From NCBI RefSeq assembly GCF_023015865.1, contig NZ_JALKBC010000016.1, positions 1 through 64,000 on the forward strand: DNA of 64,000 nt. Reading direction: 5' to 3'. This document shows, piece after piece, positions 54,095 to 62,566 of the stretch. The DNA comes from Arenibacter sp. F26102. Its GTDB lineage: Bacteria > Bacteroidota > Bacteroidia > Flavobacteriales > Flavobacteriaceae. A model generated the notes under the pieces. It saw only the letters and a list, made by a program, of their open reading frames with translations, ran no database searches and was not told where the DNA came from. Within the stretch, counting starts at the first letter, position 1. Each line of letters opens with the position of its first letter. The position numbers and the translations under genes are program-made.

Positions 54095-54982
54095 ATGAAA
54101 AACATAGCAGTCATAGGAGCCGGAACAATGGGCAATGGTATTGCCCATGTATTTGCCCAAAATGGATACAAAACCAACCTTATAGATATCTCCCAGGATT
54201 CTTTGGACAAAGGCTTGGCCACCATAGGCAAAAACCTGGACAGAATGGTAGCCAAGGGGCTTATCACCGAGAATGACAAGAAAGCGACCTTGGAATTCAT
54301 AACTCCCTATACCAACCTAGCTGATGGGGTCAAAAAAGCCGACCTGGTAATAGAGGCCGCCACAGAAAACACGGCCCTAAAGCTTAAAATTTTCAAAGAA
54401 TTGGATACCATCTGCGAATCGGGCATTATTTTGGCAACCAACACCTCTTCCATTTCCATAACACAGATAGCAGCTGCCACCAATAGGGCCGATAAGGTAA
54501 TAGGAATGCATTTTATGAATCCCGTACCCATAATGCAATTGGTAGAAATTATACGAGGTTACAGCACCTCTGATGAGGTGACAAAAATTATAATGGACCT
54601 TTCCCTGAACCTTGGAAAAACCCCTACAGAAGTTAATGACTATCCTGGTTTTGTAGCCAATCGCATATTAATGCCAATGATAAATGAAGCCATAGAAACC
54701 CTGTACAATAAGGTTGCCGGAGTTGCTGAAATAGATACGGTCATGAAATTGGGTATGGCACACCCAATGGGTCCCTTACAACTGGCAGATTTTATTGGTT
54801 TGGATGTTTGCCTGTCCATCCTAAATGTAATGTATGACGGATTTAAAAATCCTAAATATGCTCCTTGCCCCTTATTGGTGAATATGGTAACGGCAGGAAA
54901 ATTAGGTGTTAAATCCGGAGAAGGATTTTATGATTATTCCCAATCCCGAAAAGCCGAAACGGTTTCAAAACAGTTTAACTAG
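54095..54982 (+). CDS. 3-hydroxybutyryl-CoA dehydrogenase
   Basis: 295 residues; NAD-dependent oxidation of 3-hydroxyacyl-CoA. KNIAVIGAGTMGNGIAHVFAQNGYKTNLIDIS is the Rossmann loop, DLVIEAATENTALKLKIFKELDTICESGIILATNTSSISITQIA follows, and IGMHFMNPVPIMQLVEIIRG carries the catalytic His with its Glu partner in the VIEAATEN segment. The C-terminal domain has YPGFVANRILMPMINEAIETLYNKVA and MGPLQLADFIGLDVCLSILNVMYD. The length is that of stand-alone HBD/PaaH enzymes rather than fused FadB. No thiolase or enoyl-CoA hydratase is adjacent. Confidence 0.95.
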   Translation: MKNIAVIGAGTMGNGIAHVFAQNGYKTNLIDISQDSLDKGLATIGKNLDRMVAKGLITENDKKATLEFITPYTNLADGVKKADLVIEAATENTALKLKIFKELDTICESGIILATNTSSISITQIAAATNRADKVIGMHFMNPVPIMQLVEIIRGYSTSDEVTKIIMDLSLNLGKTPTEVNDYPGFVANRILMPMINEAIETLYNKVAGVAEIDTVMKLGMAHPMGPLQLADFIGLDVCLSILNVMYDGFKNPKYAPCPLLVNMVTAGKLGVKSGEGFYDYSQSRKAETVSKQFN

Positions 54983-55066
54983 CAGTTAATTGAGCCCCTA
55001 TATTTAAATTATAAGTTTTACCGCTTAAAATGCCATACTAAAGGTTTAAGCCAAAAAAATAAGTGA

Positions 55067-55720
55067 ATGTCCATTAAAGCTAATTTAAAGAAAATCAAGG
55101 AATCGATTCCGCCCCACGTTAAACTGGTAGCGGTTTCCAAAACCAAACCTGCATCGGACATTATGGAGGCCTATGACGCAGGACAAAGGATTTTTGGTGA
55201 AAATAAAATTCAGGAAATGACGCAGAAATGGGAGATTCTTCCAAAAGATATCCAATGGCATATGATCGGTCATATTCAGCGCAATAAAGTTAAGTATATG
55301 GCCGAGTATGTATCCCTGATCCATGGGGTGGACAGCCTAAAGCTGCTGAAGGAAATAAATAAACAGGCCAAAAAGCACCAACGCATCATTCCCTGCCTGC
55401 TACAAATTCACATCGCTGAGGAAGACACCAAATTTGGTTTTGACGAGAAAGAATTAAATGAAATAATTACCGCAAATGACATTCAACAACTAGCTAACAT
55501 AAAGATAGTTGGATTAATGGGAATGGCTACATTTACCGATGACATCCCGCAAATCAGAAAAGAATTTAAACAGCTTAAAAGTTTGTTTGAAAAAACTAAA
55601 CCCGTACTCCCGGATCTATCAGAAATATCTATGGGAATGAGTGGCGATTACGAGATTGCCATTGTGGAAGGGAGTACCATGATACGAGTAGGAAGCAGCA
55701 TTTTTGGAGCCAGAAATTAG
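55067..55720 (+). CDS. YggS/PLPBP-family pyridoxal phosphate homeostasis protein
   Basis: 217-residue TIM-barrel PLP carrier related to the N-terminal domain of alanine racemase. VKLVAVSKTKPASDIMEAYDAGQRIFGENKIQEMTQK includes the PLP lysine (VSKTK) and GENKVQE-like motif; WHMIGHIQRNKVKYM and ISMGMSGDYEIAIVEGSTMIRVGSSIFGAR are the phosphate-binding signatures. It maintains free PLP and affects amino-acid pools rather than catalysing a known reaction. The conserved SMGMSGD is intact. Confidence 0.96.
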   Translation: MSIKANLKKIKESIPPHVKLVAVSKTKPASDIMEAYDAGQRIFGENKIQEMTQKWEILPKDIQWHMIGHIQRNKVKYMAEYVSLIHGVDSLKLLKEINKQAKKHQRIIPCLLQIHIAEEDTKFGFDEKELNEIITANDIQQLANIKIVGLMGMATFTDDIPQIRKEFKQLKSLFEKTKPVLPDLSEISMGMSGDYEIAIVEGSTMIRVGSSIFGARN

Positions 55721-55791
55721 CCGCTAAACTTGCTATTTCTTTGACAACAGAATATGTATCTTTGTTTACCAATCCGAATTAGAAATAATAC

Positions 55792-57159
55792 ATGTACGTC
55801 ATATTAGATATTGAAACCACAGGAGGTAAATACAATGAAGAGGGGATTACCGAAATTGCTATCCACAGGTTTGACGGGCATAAAGTGGTGGATCAATTTA
55901 TTAGCTTGGTAAACCCGGAAAAAGACATTCAGCCATTTGTAGTCAATCTTACGGGCATTAACAATAATATGCTACGTACAGCTCCGAAATTTTATGAAGT
56001 AGCCAAGCGCATAGTCGAAATTACGGAAGATGCCGTAATTGTAGCCCATAACGCGCAGTTCGACTACCGCATATTGCGTACTGAATTCAGGCGGTTGGGA
56101 TTTAATTTTGAACGCAAGACCCTCTGTACCGTTGAACTCTCCAAGCAATTACTACCGGATGCCGAATCCTATAGTCTTGGCAAATTGGTTCGTTCCTTGG
56201 GGATCCCCGTAAGTGACCGCCATAGGGCCAATGGGGATGCATTGGCCACTTTACAGCTATTTAAACTATTACTTTTAAAAGACTTGGATAAAACCATTGT
56301 TAAAAGTGTTTTAAGAAGTGAGACCCAAGGCGAACTGTCGCCCAGGCAACTTGATATGGTAGACGAATTACCTTCAGAAACAGGAGTCTATTATTTACAC
56401 AATAAGGATGGAGATATTATTTTGTTGGGCAAAAGCAGCAACATAAAAAAAAGGGTCAATCAGCATTTTACCAATAATAGTCCAAAGGCCAGAAAAATTC
56501 AAAAAGAGACTAAACGGGTTTCTTACGAAAAGACAGGCAATGAATTGGCTGCACTATTAAAGGAAAATGCAGAATTATTACGAAACAAGCCCAAATACAA
56601 TTCCTATTACAAAAGAAGGCTTTTTTCCCATGGAATATACCAATCCGTTGACGGGAATGGATATATTGCACTGACGGCAGAGACCATTGACCCAAAAAAA
56701 AGACCGGTAGCCACTTTTAACAGCCTTCAAGGTGCCGAGAATTTTCTACATAAGATTAGGGAGGAATTTCAGTTGTGTAATAAAATAAATAGGCTCTCGC
56801 AGGCAAAAATGCACTGTTCCCATTACGAGGACAACAGTTGCCTAGGAGGCTGCATTAAAAAAGAACCTACAGAAGCCTATAATGAAAGAGCACGGCAGGC
56901 TATTGAAAAATACAGTTTTTCAAAAAAGAGCATTTTGATCATGGACAAGGGCAGGGAAATTGGCGAACGTTGTGGAATAGAAATTAAAGATGGTGTTTTT
57001 AAAGGTCTTGGATATTTTAATTTAAACCATCAGATAAATAATATTCATATCTTGGAATCCATAATAACACCTATGGAAGGAAATGAAAACACGACCCACA
57101 TCATTTCTTCCTATCTAAGAAAAAAAAAGGTCTTAAAAATTCTAGAACTAAAACACTAA
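55792..57159 (+). CDS. DEDDh exonuclease plus UvrC-like GIY-YIG nuclease fusion
   Basis: 455 residues. The N-terminal ~170 residues are a DnaQ-like 3'-5' exonuclease: VILDIETTGG (DxE), IVAHNAQFDYRILRTEF and the DEDDh His/Asp in RHRANGDALATLQLF. After a linker, residues ~195-275 are a UvrC/Cho-type GIY-YIG domain (SETGVYYLHNKDGDIILLGKSSNIKKRVNQHF ... YEKTGNELAALLKENAELLRNKPKYN, including the catalytic Glu). The YIG tyrosine is replaced: IILLGKS instead of the usual Y(V/I)G. A Cys-rich segment follows (MHCSHYEDNSCLGGCIKK). Such fusions are thought to work in DNA repair. A TATCTTTG box at 55757-55764 precedes it. Confidence 0.92.
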   Translation: MYVILDIETTGGKYNEEGITEIAIHRFDGHKVVDQFISLVNPEKDIQPFVVNLTGINNNMLRTAPKFYEVAKRIVEITEDAVIVAHNAQFDYRILRTEFRRLGFNFERKTLCTVELSKQLLPDAESYSLGKLVRSLGIPVSDRHRANGDALATLQLFKLLLLKDLDKTIVKSVLRSETQGELSPRQLDMVDELPSETGVYYLHNKDGDIILLGKSSNIKKRVNQHFTNNSPKARKIQKETKRVSYEKTGNELAALLKENAELLRNKPKYNSYYKRRLFSHGIYQSVDGNGYIALTAETIDPKKRPVATFNSLQGAENFLHKIREEFQLCNKINRLSQAKMHCSHYEDNSCLGGCIKKEPTEAYNERARQAIEKYSFSKKSILIMDKGREIGERCGIEIKDGVFKGLGYFNLNHQINNIHILESIITPMEGNENTTHIISSYLRKKKVLKILELKH

Positions 57160-57162
57160 ACT

Positions 57163-57990
57163 TTGAAAGTCAATAAAAGTTGGAGACATAAGATTCACGA
57201 AGTAATTTACGGGACCCATACTCCCGCTGGAAAATTTTTCGACATCATATTACTTGTAGTGATCGTCTATAGTGTTGTAATCGTAATGCTCGAGAGCATC
57301 CCTTCCTTCGATGAAAAGCACCATAGATTTTTAAACTATTCGGAATGGACGGTCACAATACTTTTTTCCATTGAGTACATTTTAAGAATAATTTCCATTA
57401 ACCGGCCCAAAAAGTATATTTTCAGTTTCTTTGGTATTGTTGATCTACTATCCACTATTCCCAAATACCTTTCCCTATTTCTGATTGGTTCGCAATACCT
57501 TACGGCATTTCGTATTTTAAGACTTTTAAGGGTTTTTAGAATATTAAAGTTGGTGCGCTTTGTGGGGGAATCCAACAATCTGGTCAGGGCATTGCATGCC
57601 AGCAGGACTAAAATATTCGTTTTTGTTTTCTTTATCATTATCATATCCGTTTTATTGGGAACGGTGATGTATATCGTTGAAGGGCCCACCCACGGCTTCA
57701 CCAGTATACCCCACAGCGTTTATTGGACCATTGTTACCCTGACCACTGTTGGATATGGCGATATCTCCCCTGAAACCCCCCTGGGACAATTTCTCGCAAC
57801 AGTAATCATGATTATTGGTTACGGGGTAATAGCAGTGCCCACTGGCATCGTTTCTGCTGAATATGCTTCAGGATTATCTAAAAAGGCCAACGAAAACCCC
57901 GGTAGGGCCTGTCCGGATTGTGGCACGGAGATTATGCGCATAGACGCCCATTACTGCAGGGAATGCGGGCACAGATTAAGTGAAGATTAA
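57163..57990 (+). CDS. Voltage-gated potassium channel with C-terminal zinc ribbon
   Basis: TTG start at 57163, 3 nt after the nuclease stop; 275 residues. Six membrane helices: S1 (FFDIILLVVIVYSVVIVML), S2-S3, a positively charged S4 (AFRILRLLRVFRILKLVRF), S5, the pore with selectivity filter TLTTVGYGDISP, and S6 (FLATVIMIIGYGVIAVPTGIVSAEY). After a short linker the cytosolic tail has CPDCGTEIMRIDAHYCRECGHRL, a CxxC-x15-CxxC zinc ribbon absent from E. coli Kch. ATGA overlap with miaA (57987-57990 region) shows tight coupling. Confidence 0.94.
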   Translation: MKVNKSWRHKIHEVIYGTHTPAGKFFDIILLVVIVYSVVIVMLESIPSFDEKHHRFLNYSEWTVTILFSIEYILRIISINRPKKYIFSFFGIVDLLSTIPKYLSLFLIGSQYLTAFRILRLLRVFRILKLVRFVGESNNLVRALHASRTKIFVFVFFIIIISVLLGTVMYIVEGPTHGFTSIPHSVYWTIVTLTTVGYGDISPETPLGQFLATVIMIIGYGVIAVPTGIVSAEYASGLSKKANENPGRACPDCGTEIMRIDAHYCRECGHRLSED

Positions 57991-58904
57991 TGAAGGAAAA
58001 AATTCTTATTACCGTTGTTGGACCAACTGCAATCGGGAAAACATCCTTAGCCATTGCCATCGCCAAACATTATAATACCGAGATCATTTCCGCCGATTCA
58101 CGTCAGTTTTACCAAGAAATGTCTATTGGGACCGCGGTACCATCCCCAGAAGAATTAGCTGCCGTCCCACATCATTTTATTCAACACAAAAGTATATTGG
58201 ACGAATATACCGTTGGGGATTTTGAACGGGAGGCAATAACCAAAATGGAAGCACTCTTCACACAACACGATATAGTTGTAATGGTAGGTGGTAGCGGATT
58301 ATATGTTGATGCCATTAAATACGGCCTGGATAATTTCCCCACAATAGAGCCGGAAGTGCGTGAAAAGTTAAACAGTACTTTGATAAATGAAGGTATTTTA
58401 AGCTTGCAGGAGAAGCTTAAATCTTTGGACCTGGAATATTACAACAAAGTGGACCTAAACAATCCACATAGGCTAATTAGAGCTCTGGAAGTGTGTATTG
58501 GTTCCGGCCTCCCCTACAGCTCTTTCCTGAACCAAAAAAAAGTGGATAGAAATTTTAACGTAATAACCATTGGCATAACCGCAGAAAGGAAGACAATCTA
58601 CGACCGAATAAACCAAAGAGTAGATATAATGTTGGAACAAGGATTGTTGGAAGAGGTAAGATCCCTAAAGGAACAACAGGACCTAAATGCATTACAAACC
58701 GTAGGCTATAGGGAGTTATTTAGTTATTTTGACGGAGAATTTGATTTGGATACCGCTATTGCCGAAATAAAGAAAAACACCAGAAGGTTTGCAAAAAGGC
58801 AATTAACTTGGTTGCGGAAAAAAGAGGATATCCTGTGGGTCGACTATAAATACGACCTGAAAGAACTTCTAATAAAAGTTGAACATGAAAGAAATAGGAA
58901 ATGA
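57990..58904 (+). CDS. miaA: tRNA dimethylallyltransferase
   Basis: Adds a dimethylallyl group to A37 of tRNAs reading U-starting codons. 304 residues: the P-loop ITVVGPTAIGKTSLAIAIAKHYNTEIISADSRQFYQEMSIGTAVPSPEELAAVPHHFIQ, MVGGSGLYVDAIKYGLDNFP, LNNPHRLIRALEV, ALQTVGYRELFSYFDGEFDLDTAIAEIKKNTRRFAKRQLTWLRK. All are family signatures. It overlaps the stop of the K+ channel gene by 1 nt and the gluconokinase start by 4 nt, forming an operon of unrelated functions. Confidence 0.97.
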   Translation: MKEKILITVVGPTAIGKTSLAIAIAKHYNTEIISADSRQFYQEMSIGTAVPSPEELAAVPHHFIQHKSILDEYTVGDFEREAITKMEALFTQHDIVVMVGGSGLYVDAIKYGLDNFPTIEPEVREKLNSTLINEGILSLQEKLKSLDLEYYNKVDLNNPHRLIRALEVCIGSGLPYSSFLNQKKVDRNFNVITIGITAERKTIYDRINQRVDIMLEQGLLEEVRSLKEQQDLNALQTVGYRELFSYFDGEFDLDTAIAEIKKNTRRFAKRQLTWLRKKEDILWVDYKYDLKELLIKVEHERNRK

Positions 58905-59407
58905 AGGACGGTAAAAAAAATATTCTTTTTGTAATTGGGGTTTCCGGAACCGGTAAATCCACCATCGGGAAGTTACTTGCAGAAAAATTAAACCTAGCTT
59001 TTTATGATGGGGACGATTATCACTCGGAATCCAATATAAAAAAAATGGCCAATAAAAATCCCCTGACCGACGAGGACCGATATCACTGGCTGCTAACGCT
59101 GAACCAATTGGCTATAGACAACAAAAAGAAAGGAGCCGTTATTGTCTGTTCCGCCTTAAAGGAATCCTATAGAAAATTACTGGAAAGCAAAATTGAAGAC
59201 AAGGTAATATGGATCTCCTTGGAAGGTTCTTTTGAATTGTTATTGGACCGATTACAAAAACGGAAGGGCCACTTTATGCCAGCCGATTTACTTCGTTCCC
59301 AACTGGATACCTTTGAATCTCCTACCAAGGCCATAAAAATATCCATTGAACCCAGTCCCGAAGAAATTATAGATACAATATTAAGGGAATATACCAGAAC
59401 TATATAA
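58901..59407 (+). CDS. Gluconokinase (GntK-like)
   Basis: 168-residue P-loop kinase phosphorylating gluconate to 6-phosphogluconate. ILFVIGVSGTGKSTIGKLLAEKLNLAFYDGDDYHSESNIKKMANKNPLTDEDRYHWLLTLNQLA has Walker A and the FYDGDDYH / GxPLxDxDRxxWL family pattern; IVCSALKESYRKLL and LEGSFELLLDRLQKRKGHFMPADLLRSQLDTFESP complete it. It overlaps miaA by 4 nt. No gluconate permease or Entner-Doudoroff gene is nearby. Confidence 0.95.
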   Translation: MKDGKKNILFVIGVSGTGKSTIGKLLAEKLNLAFYDGDDYHSESNIKKMANKNPLTDEDRYHWLLTLNQLAIDNKKKGAVIVCSALKESYRKLLESKIEDKVIWISLEGSFELLLDRLQKRKGHFMPADLLRSQLDTFESPTKAIKISIEPSPEEIIDTILREYTRTI

Positions 59408-59588
59408 AATTTAACTCTAGGGCGCCCCTAAGCACACTTAAATAAGTACACCCAATGGTATGGGTGTATAGCCAAAACCCCGCCTTATTGGCTGGGATCG
59501 TTCTTCTGTCGCATTTCCATGAACCTACGGCTTTTGAAATGCAGGACTCACGAATAAAAAACACCAAGGTTTCCCTTGGTGTTTTCAA
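59408..59588. other. Structured intergenic segment with three hairpins
   Basis: Between the convergent gluconokinase and response-regulator genes are TACACCCA/TGGGTGTA (59447-59468), AGCCAA/TTGGCT (59470-59493) and a long terminator stem (59558-59585). A 62-codon ORF on the minus strand runs across them, but its codons follow the hairpins and it lacks any recognisable feature. I see a structured 3' region or small RNA rather than a gene. Confidence 0.4.
59558..59585. terminator. Bidirectional intrinsic terminator
   Basis: AAAACACCAAGG (59558-59569) pairs with CCTTGGTGTTTT (59574-59585) around a 4-nt loop, T-rich on both strands. It serves the minus-strand rprY-like gene and possibly the miaA operon. 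Confidence 0.88.
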
Positions 59589-59608
59589 AATATTTATATT
59601 ATCCCGGA

Positions 59609-60316
59609 TTATTCGGTTTTAATCACCAATCTAAACCCTTCCCCGTGGATATTTAAGATCTCCACATTTTCATCTCTTTTAAGGTATTTACGCAATTTTG
59701 CAATATATACGTCCATACTTCTAGAGGTAAAATAATTATCATCCCTCCAAATTTTGGTCAAAGCTAATTCCCTTGGCATTAAATCGTTCTCATGCAAGGC
59801 CAAAAGCCTAAGAAGCTCATTTTCCTTAGGGGACAATTTAATAGCCTCTTCGTCCTTATATTTCAGGAAGCGTAGCTTGGAATTCAATTGAAAACCACCA
59901 ATGGTAAATTCAAATTGCTTACTATCCGCAAGGGAACTGGAAGACTTCCTTTGAATTATAGCCTTAAGTTTCATCAGTAAGACTTCAGAATCAAAAGGTT
60001 TATTCAAATAATCGTCCGCGCCGGCCTTATATCCTTTAAGAACATCTTCTTTCATAGTCTTGGCGGTAAGAAAAACGATTGGTACGTTTTCGTTCTTTTC
60101 CCTGATTTCCTTTGCAAGGGTAAATCCATCCTTGTAAGGCATCATAACATCCAAGATACAGACGTCAAAATTGTCTTTCTTAAATTTTTCAAATCCTTCC
60201 ATTCCATTTTTTGCCAACGTAACGTCAAAATCGTTCATTGCCAAGTAATCTTTAAGTACAATCCCAAAATTGGGATCATCCTCTACAAGTAATATTTTCT
60301 TATCTGCTGTTTCCAT
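59609..60316 (-). CDS. OmpR-family response regulator, RprY-like
   Basis: 235 residues. The receiver has KILLVEDDPNFGIVLKDYL (acidic pair), phospho-acceptor in FDVCILDVMMPYKDGF, FLTAKTM and the switch Lys in ADDYLNKPFDSEVLL. The C-terminal winged helix is of OmpR type (LSPKENELLRLLALHENDLMPRELALTKIWRDDNYFTSRSMDVYIAKLRKYLKRDENVEILNIHGEGFRLVI). It resembles RprY of Bacteroides, an oxidative-stress and metabolic regulator. It is encoded 7 nt downstream of its likely kinase on the same strand. Confidence 0.95.
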   Translation of the reverse strand: METADKKILLVEDDPNFGIVLKDYLAMNDFDVTLAKNGMEGFEKFKKDNFDVCILDVMMPYKDGFTLAKEIREKNENVPIVFLTAKTMKEDVLKGYKAGADDYLNKPFDSEVLLMKLKAIIQRKSSSSLADSKQFEFTIGGFQLNSKLRFLKYKDEEAIKLSPKENELLRLLALHENDLMPRELALTKIWRDDNYFTSRSMDVYIAKLRKYLKRDENVEILNIHGEGFRLVIKTE

Positions 60317-60323
60317 TATTATT

Positions 60324-61898
60324 TTAAATTAAAGGCAGTTTTATATAGAAAGTGCTTCCTTTACCTTTTTCACTTTCTGCATAAACCTCACCTTGGTGAT
60401 CATCAACTATTTTTTTAACGTAAGCGAGCCCTAAACCATGCCCCTTAACATTGTGTATATCCCCTGTGTGTTCTCTATAGAACTTTTCAAAAACCTTTTT
60501 AAGCACCACTTTGCTCATTCCAGCACCCTGATCCTGAATTTTAATAATGATATAATTACCTACCACTTCAGTAAAGACATCGATCTTTGGCACCTCTGGC
60601 GAATATTTCACCGCATTGTCCAATATATTCACTATAACATTGGTAAAATGCATCTCATTGGCCAATACCTCCGAACGTTCCGCTTTTAGATGGGGCTTTA
60701 TATATCCTCCTCTATCCGCAACAATTAACTCTACATGAGTAATGGCATCCTCTATTATGTCGTGTACATCTGCCCTATCCTTACTTATGTCCAGCTGATT
60801 TTTTTCCAACTTCGATATTCGTAACACATTTTCCACCTGCGCATGCATTCTTTTATTTTCATCCCGGATCATTTGCAAGTAGCGCAGCACCTTCTCCTTG
60901 TCATCTATAATCTTAGGATTTTTTATAGCTTCCACGGCTAAATTTATCGTTGCAATCGGAGTTTTAAACTCATGCGTCATATTATTTATGAAGTCCGATT
61001 TTATCTCTGAAATCTGCTTTTGTCTTATCAACTGATAAATGGCACTGGAATATGCCACTACAATTACCAAGGTAAATGTTAACGACAAAATTGCCATTCC
61101 AAGAATAGATTGAATTAGGAACCTTTTCTTTTTAGGAAAAGTGAGCAATAAGGAAAAATTGGTATTCCCCTCACTATCCTTAAATAATGGTGCCTTATAA
61201 AGGGTTGTTTCTGTAAACTTGAATTTTTTGGATTTAACTTTTGTAGGCAGTCCTTTGCTATAGACTCCATATTCGTAGTCTATATCTATACCCCTATTTT
61301 TTAGTTCCCTGCCAAGGAACAATTCTATTTCCTGTTTGGATACACGTTTGTGGATAGACCTGGATTTTGCCTGTTCCCTAAAAACATCATCCAATGCAGC
61401 TTTATCAACAGATGAAAGACCTCCAATTTTCTCGAGCTTTTGGACCGGTGTCAAGGAATATTGCCTCCCATCCAGACCAAAATCTTCTTTATAAATTTCG
61501 GTTTTTCTAGTACTGGTAATATTTCTAAAGGTTGTTGTATCCAAGCCTATATCAAAGAACGTAGATGCCATATTGTAATCCTCCTCCAAAATACCGTGTG
61601 TATAAAACCGTATTTCATTGGAATTGATATCGCGATCAAAAAAAAAGAAATTCTTAAGATGTGTAGCCTTTGGCTTACCAATACTATCCTTTAGCTTGTA
61701 AAACTCATTAAGATAATCCTGCACTTCCCGTTTTTCAATATTCTCTACAACCCTACTTAAAATTTGGTTGACGGTATTTGAAAACTGTTCCTCCTTGTCC
61801 TCTACTGACTTATTTATCCAATAGCTCTGAACAAAGATGATCCCAATTAGGGAAAGGCTCATTAAGACTACCAAAAGACCAAATAACCTCTTATTCAT
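60324..61898 (-). CDS. Sensor histidine kinase, RprX-like
   Basis: 524 residues. An N-terminal membrane helix (LFGLLVVLMSLSLIGIIFVQSYWI) and a second at ~270-292 (ILGMAILSLTFTLVIVVAYSSAIY) enclose a ~240-residue periplasmic sensor domain. The H-box is SDFINNMTHEFKTPIATINLAVEAI; then VENVLRISKLEKNQLDI, HFTNVIVNILDNAVKYSPEVPKI (N box), IIIKIQDQGAGMSKVVLKKVFEKFYRE (G1/F) and KGHGLGLAYVKKIVDDHQGEVYAESEKGKGSTFYIKLPL (G2). Pairs with the response regulator encoded next. 80 nt separate it from coaE upstream. Confidence 0.94.
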   Translation of the reverse strand: MNKRLFGLLVVLMSLSLIGIIFVQSYWINKSVEDKEEQFSNTVNQILSRVVENIEKREVQDYLNEFYKLKDSIGKPKATHLKNFFFFDRDINSNEIRFYTHGILEEDYNMASTFFDIGLDTTTFRNITSTRKTEIYKEDFGLDGRQYSLTPVQKLEKIGGLSSVDKAALDDVFREQAKSRSIHKRVSKQEIELFLGRELKNRGIDIDYEYGVYSKGLPTKVKSKKFKFTETTLYKAPLFKDSEGNTNFSLLLTFPKKKRFLIQSILGMAILSLTFTLVIVVAYSSAIYQLIRQKQISEIKSDFINNMTHEFKTPIATINLAVEAIKNPKIIDDKEKVLRYLQMIRDENKRMHAQVENVLRISKLEKNQLDISKDRADVHDIIEDAITHVELIVADRGGYIKPHLKAERSEVLANEMHFTNVIVNILDNAVKYSPEVPKIDVFTEVVGNYIIIKIQDQGAGMSKVVLKKVFEKFYREHTGDIHNVKGHGLGLAYVKKIVDDHQGEVYAESEKGKGSTFYIKLPLI

Positions 61899-61978
61899 TT
61901 ATTAACAAAATTATAAATTTAACATTTAGCGGATTGTACGTTTAACCTAACCTTAACACAAATGTTAAAATTTGGTTC

Positions 61979-62566
61979 TTAAGCACTTATTTTAAGAAGT
62001 TTACGGTGAATCTCAGCCACTTCTCTTTCTGTATTTTCAAGGCTAATATTTTCAATTACGAAATCTGAAAGCTTCTCCTTTTGACTATCGGGCCATTGAT
62101 GATTTATGCGTTCCTTTACCTTGAGAGCATCAACTCCATCCCTATCAACCACCCTTTGTATTCTAATATCGGGCGGGGCAGTCACTAAAACTATCTTATC
62201 GTAGAAGTCGTTGTTCCCATTTTCAAAAATAATGGCGGCTTCCTGTATTACATATGGTGCATCCTGTTGTTTTGCCCAACTTATAAAATGCCTTCTTACA
62301 GCGGGATGCACAATGGCATTCAATTCCTGTAATAATTTTTTATCATTGAAGACAGCTTTTGCTATATATTCCCTGTTAAGCTCACCATCCAAATAACTCA
62401 GCTTGCCCAACAAAGCTTCAATGTTTTTTTTAATCTCTTTAGAACTTGACATTAATTTCTTGGCCTCAATATCAGAATTATATATTGGCACCCCCAATTT
62501 CTGGAACATTTTCCCTACCGTAGATTTTCCACTACCAATTCCTCCAGTCAACCCTACGATCATCAT
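61979..62566 (-). CDS. coaE: Dephospho-CoA kinase
   Basis: Final step of CoA synthesis: phosphorylates the ribose 3'-OH of dephospho-CoA. 195 residues: MIVGLTGGIGSGKSTVGKMFQKLGVPIYNSDIEAKKLM (P-loop and substrate Asp), LNREYIAKAVFNDKKLLQELNAIVHPAVRRHFISWAKQQDAPYVIQEAAIIFENGNNDFYDKIVLVTAPPDIRIQRVVDRDGV. The Q-E-A-A-I-I-F-E segment replaces the common (V/D)xPLLFE, a Bacteroidota variant. It overlaps the YbbR-like gene by 4 nt, so translation is coupled. Confidence 0.95.
   Translation of the reverse strand: MMIVGLTGGIGSGKSTVGKMFQKLGVPIYNSDIEAKKLMSSSKEIKKNIEALLGKLSYLDGELNREYIAKAVFNDKKLLQELNAIVHPAVRRHFISWAKQQDAPYVIQEAAIIFENGNNDFYDKIVLVTAPPDIRIQRVVDRDGVDALKVKERINHQWPDSQKEKLSDFVIENISLENTEREVAEIHRKLLKISA

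Noticed and set aside
59400-59588. 62-codon minus-strand ORF.
   Set aside because: It spans three hairpins including a terminator and shows no protein-like feature.
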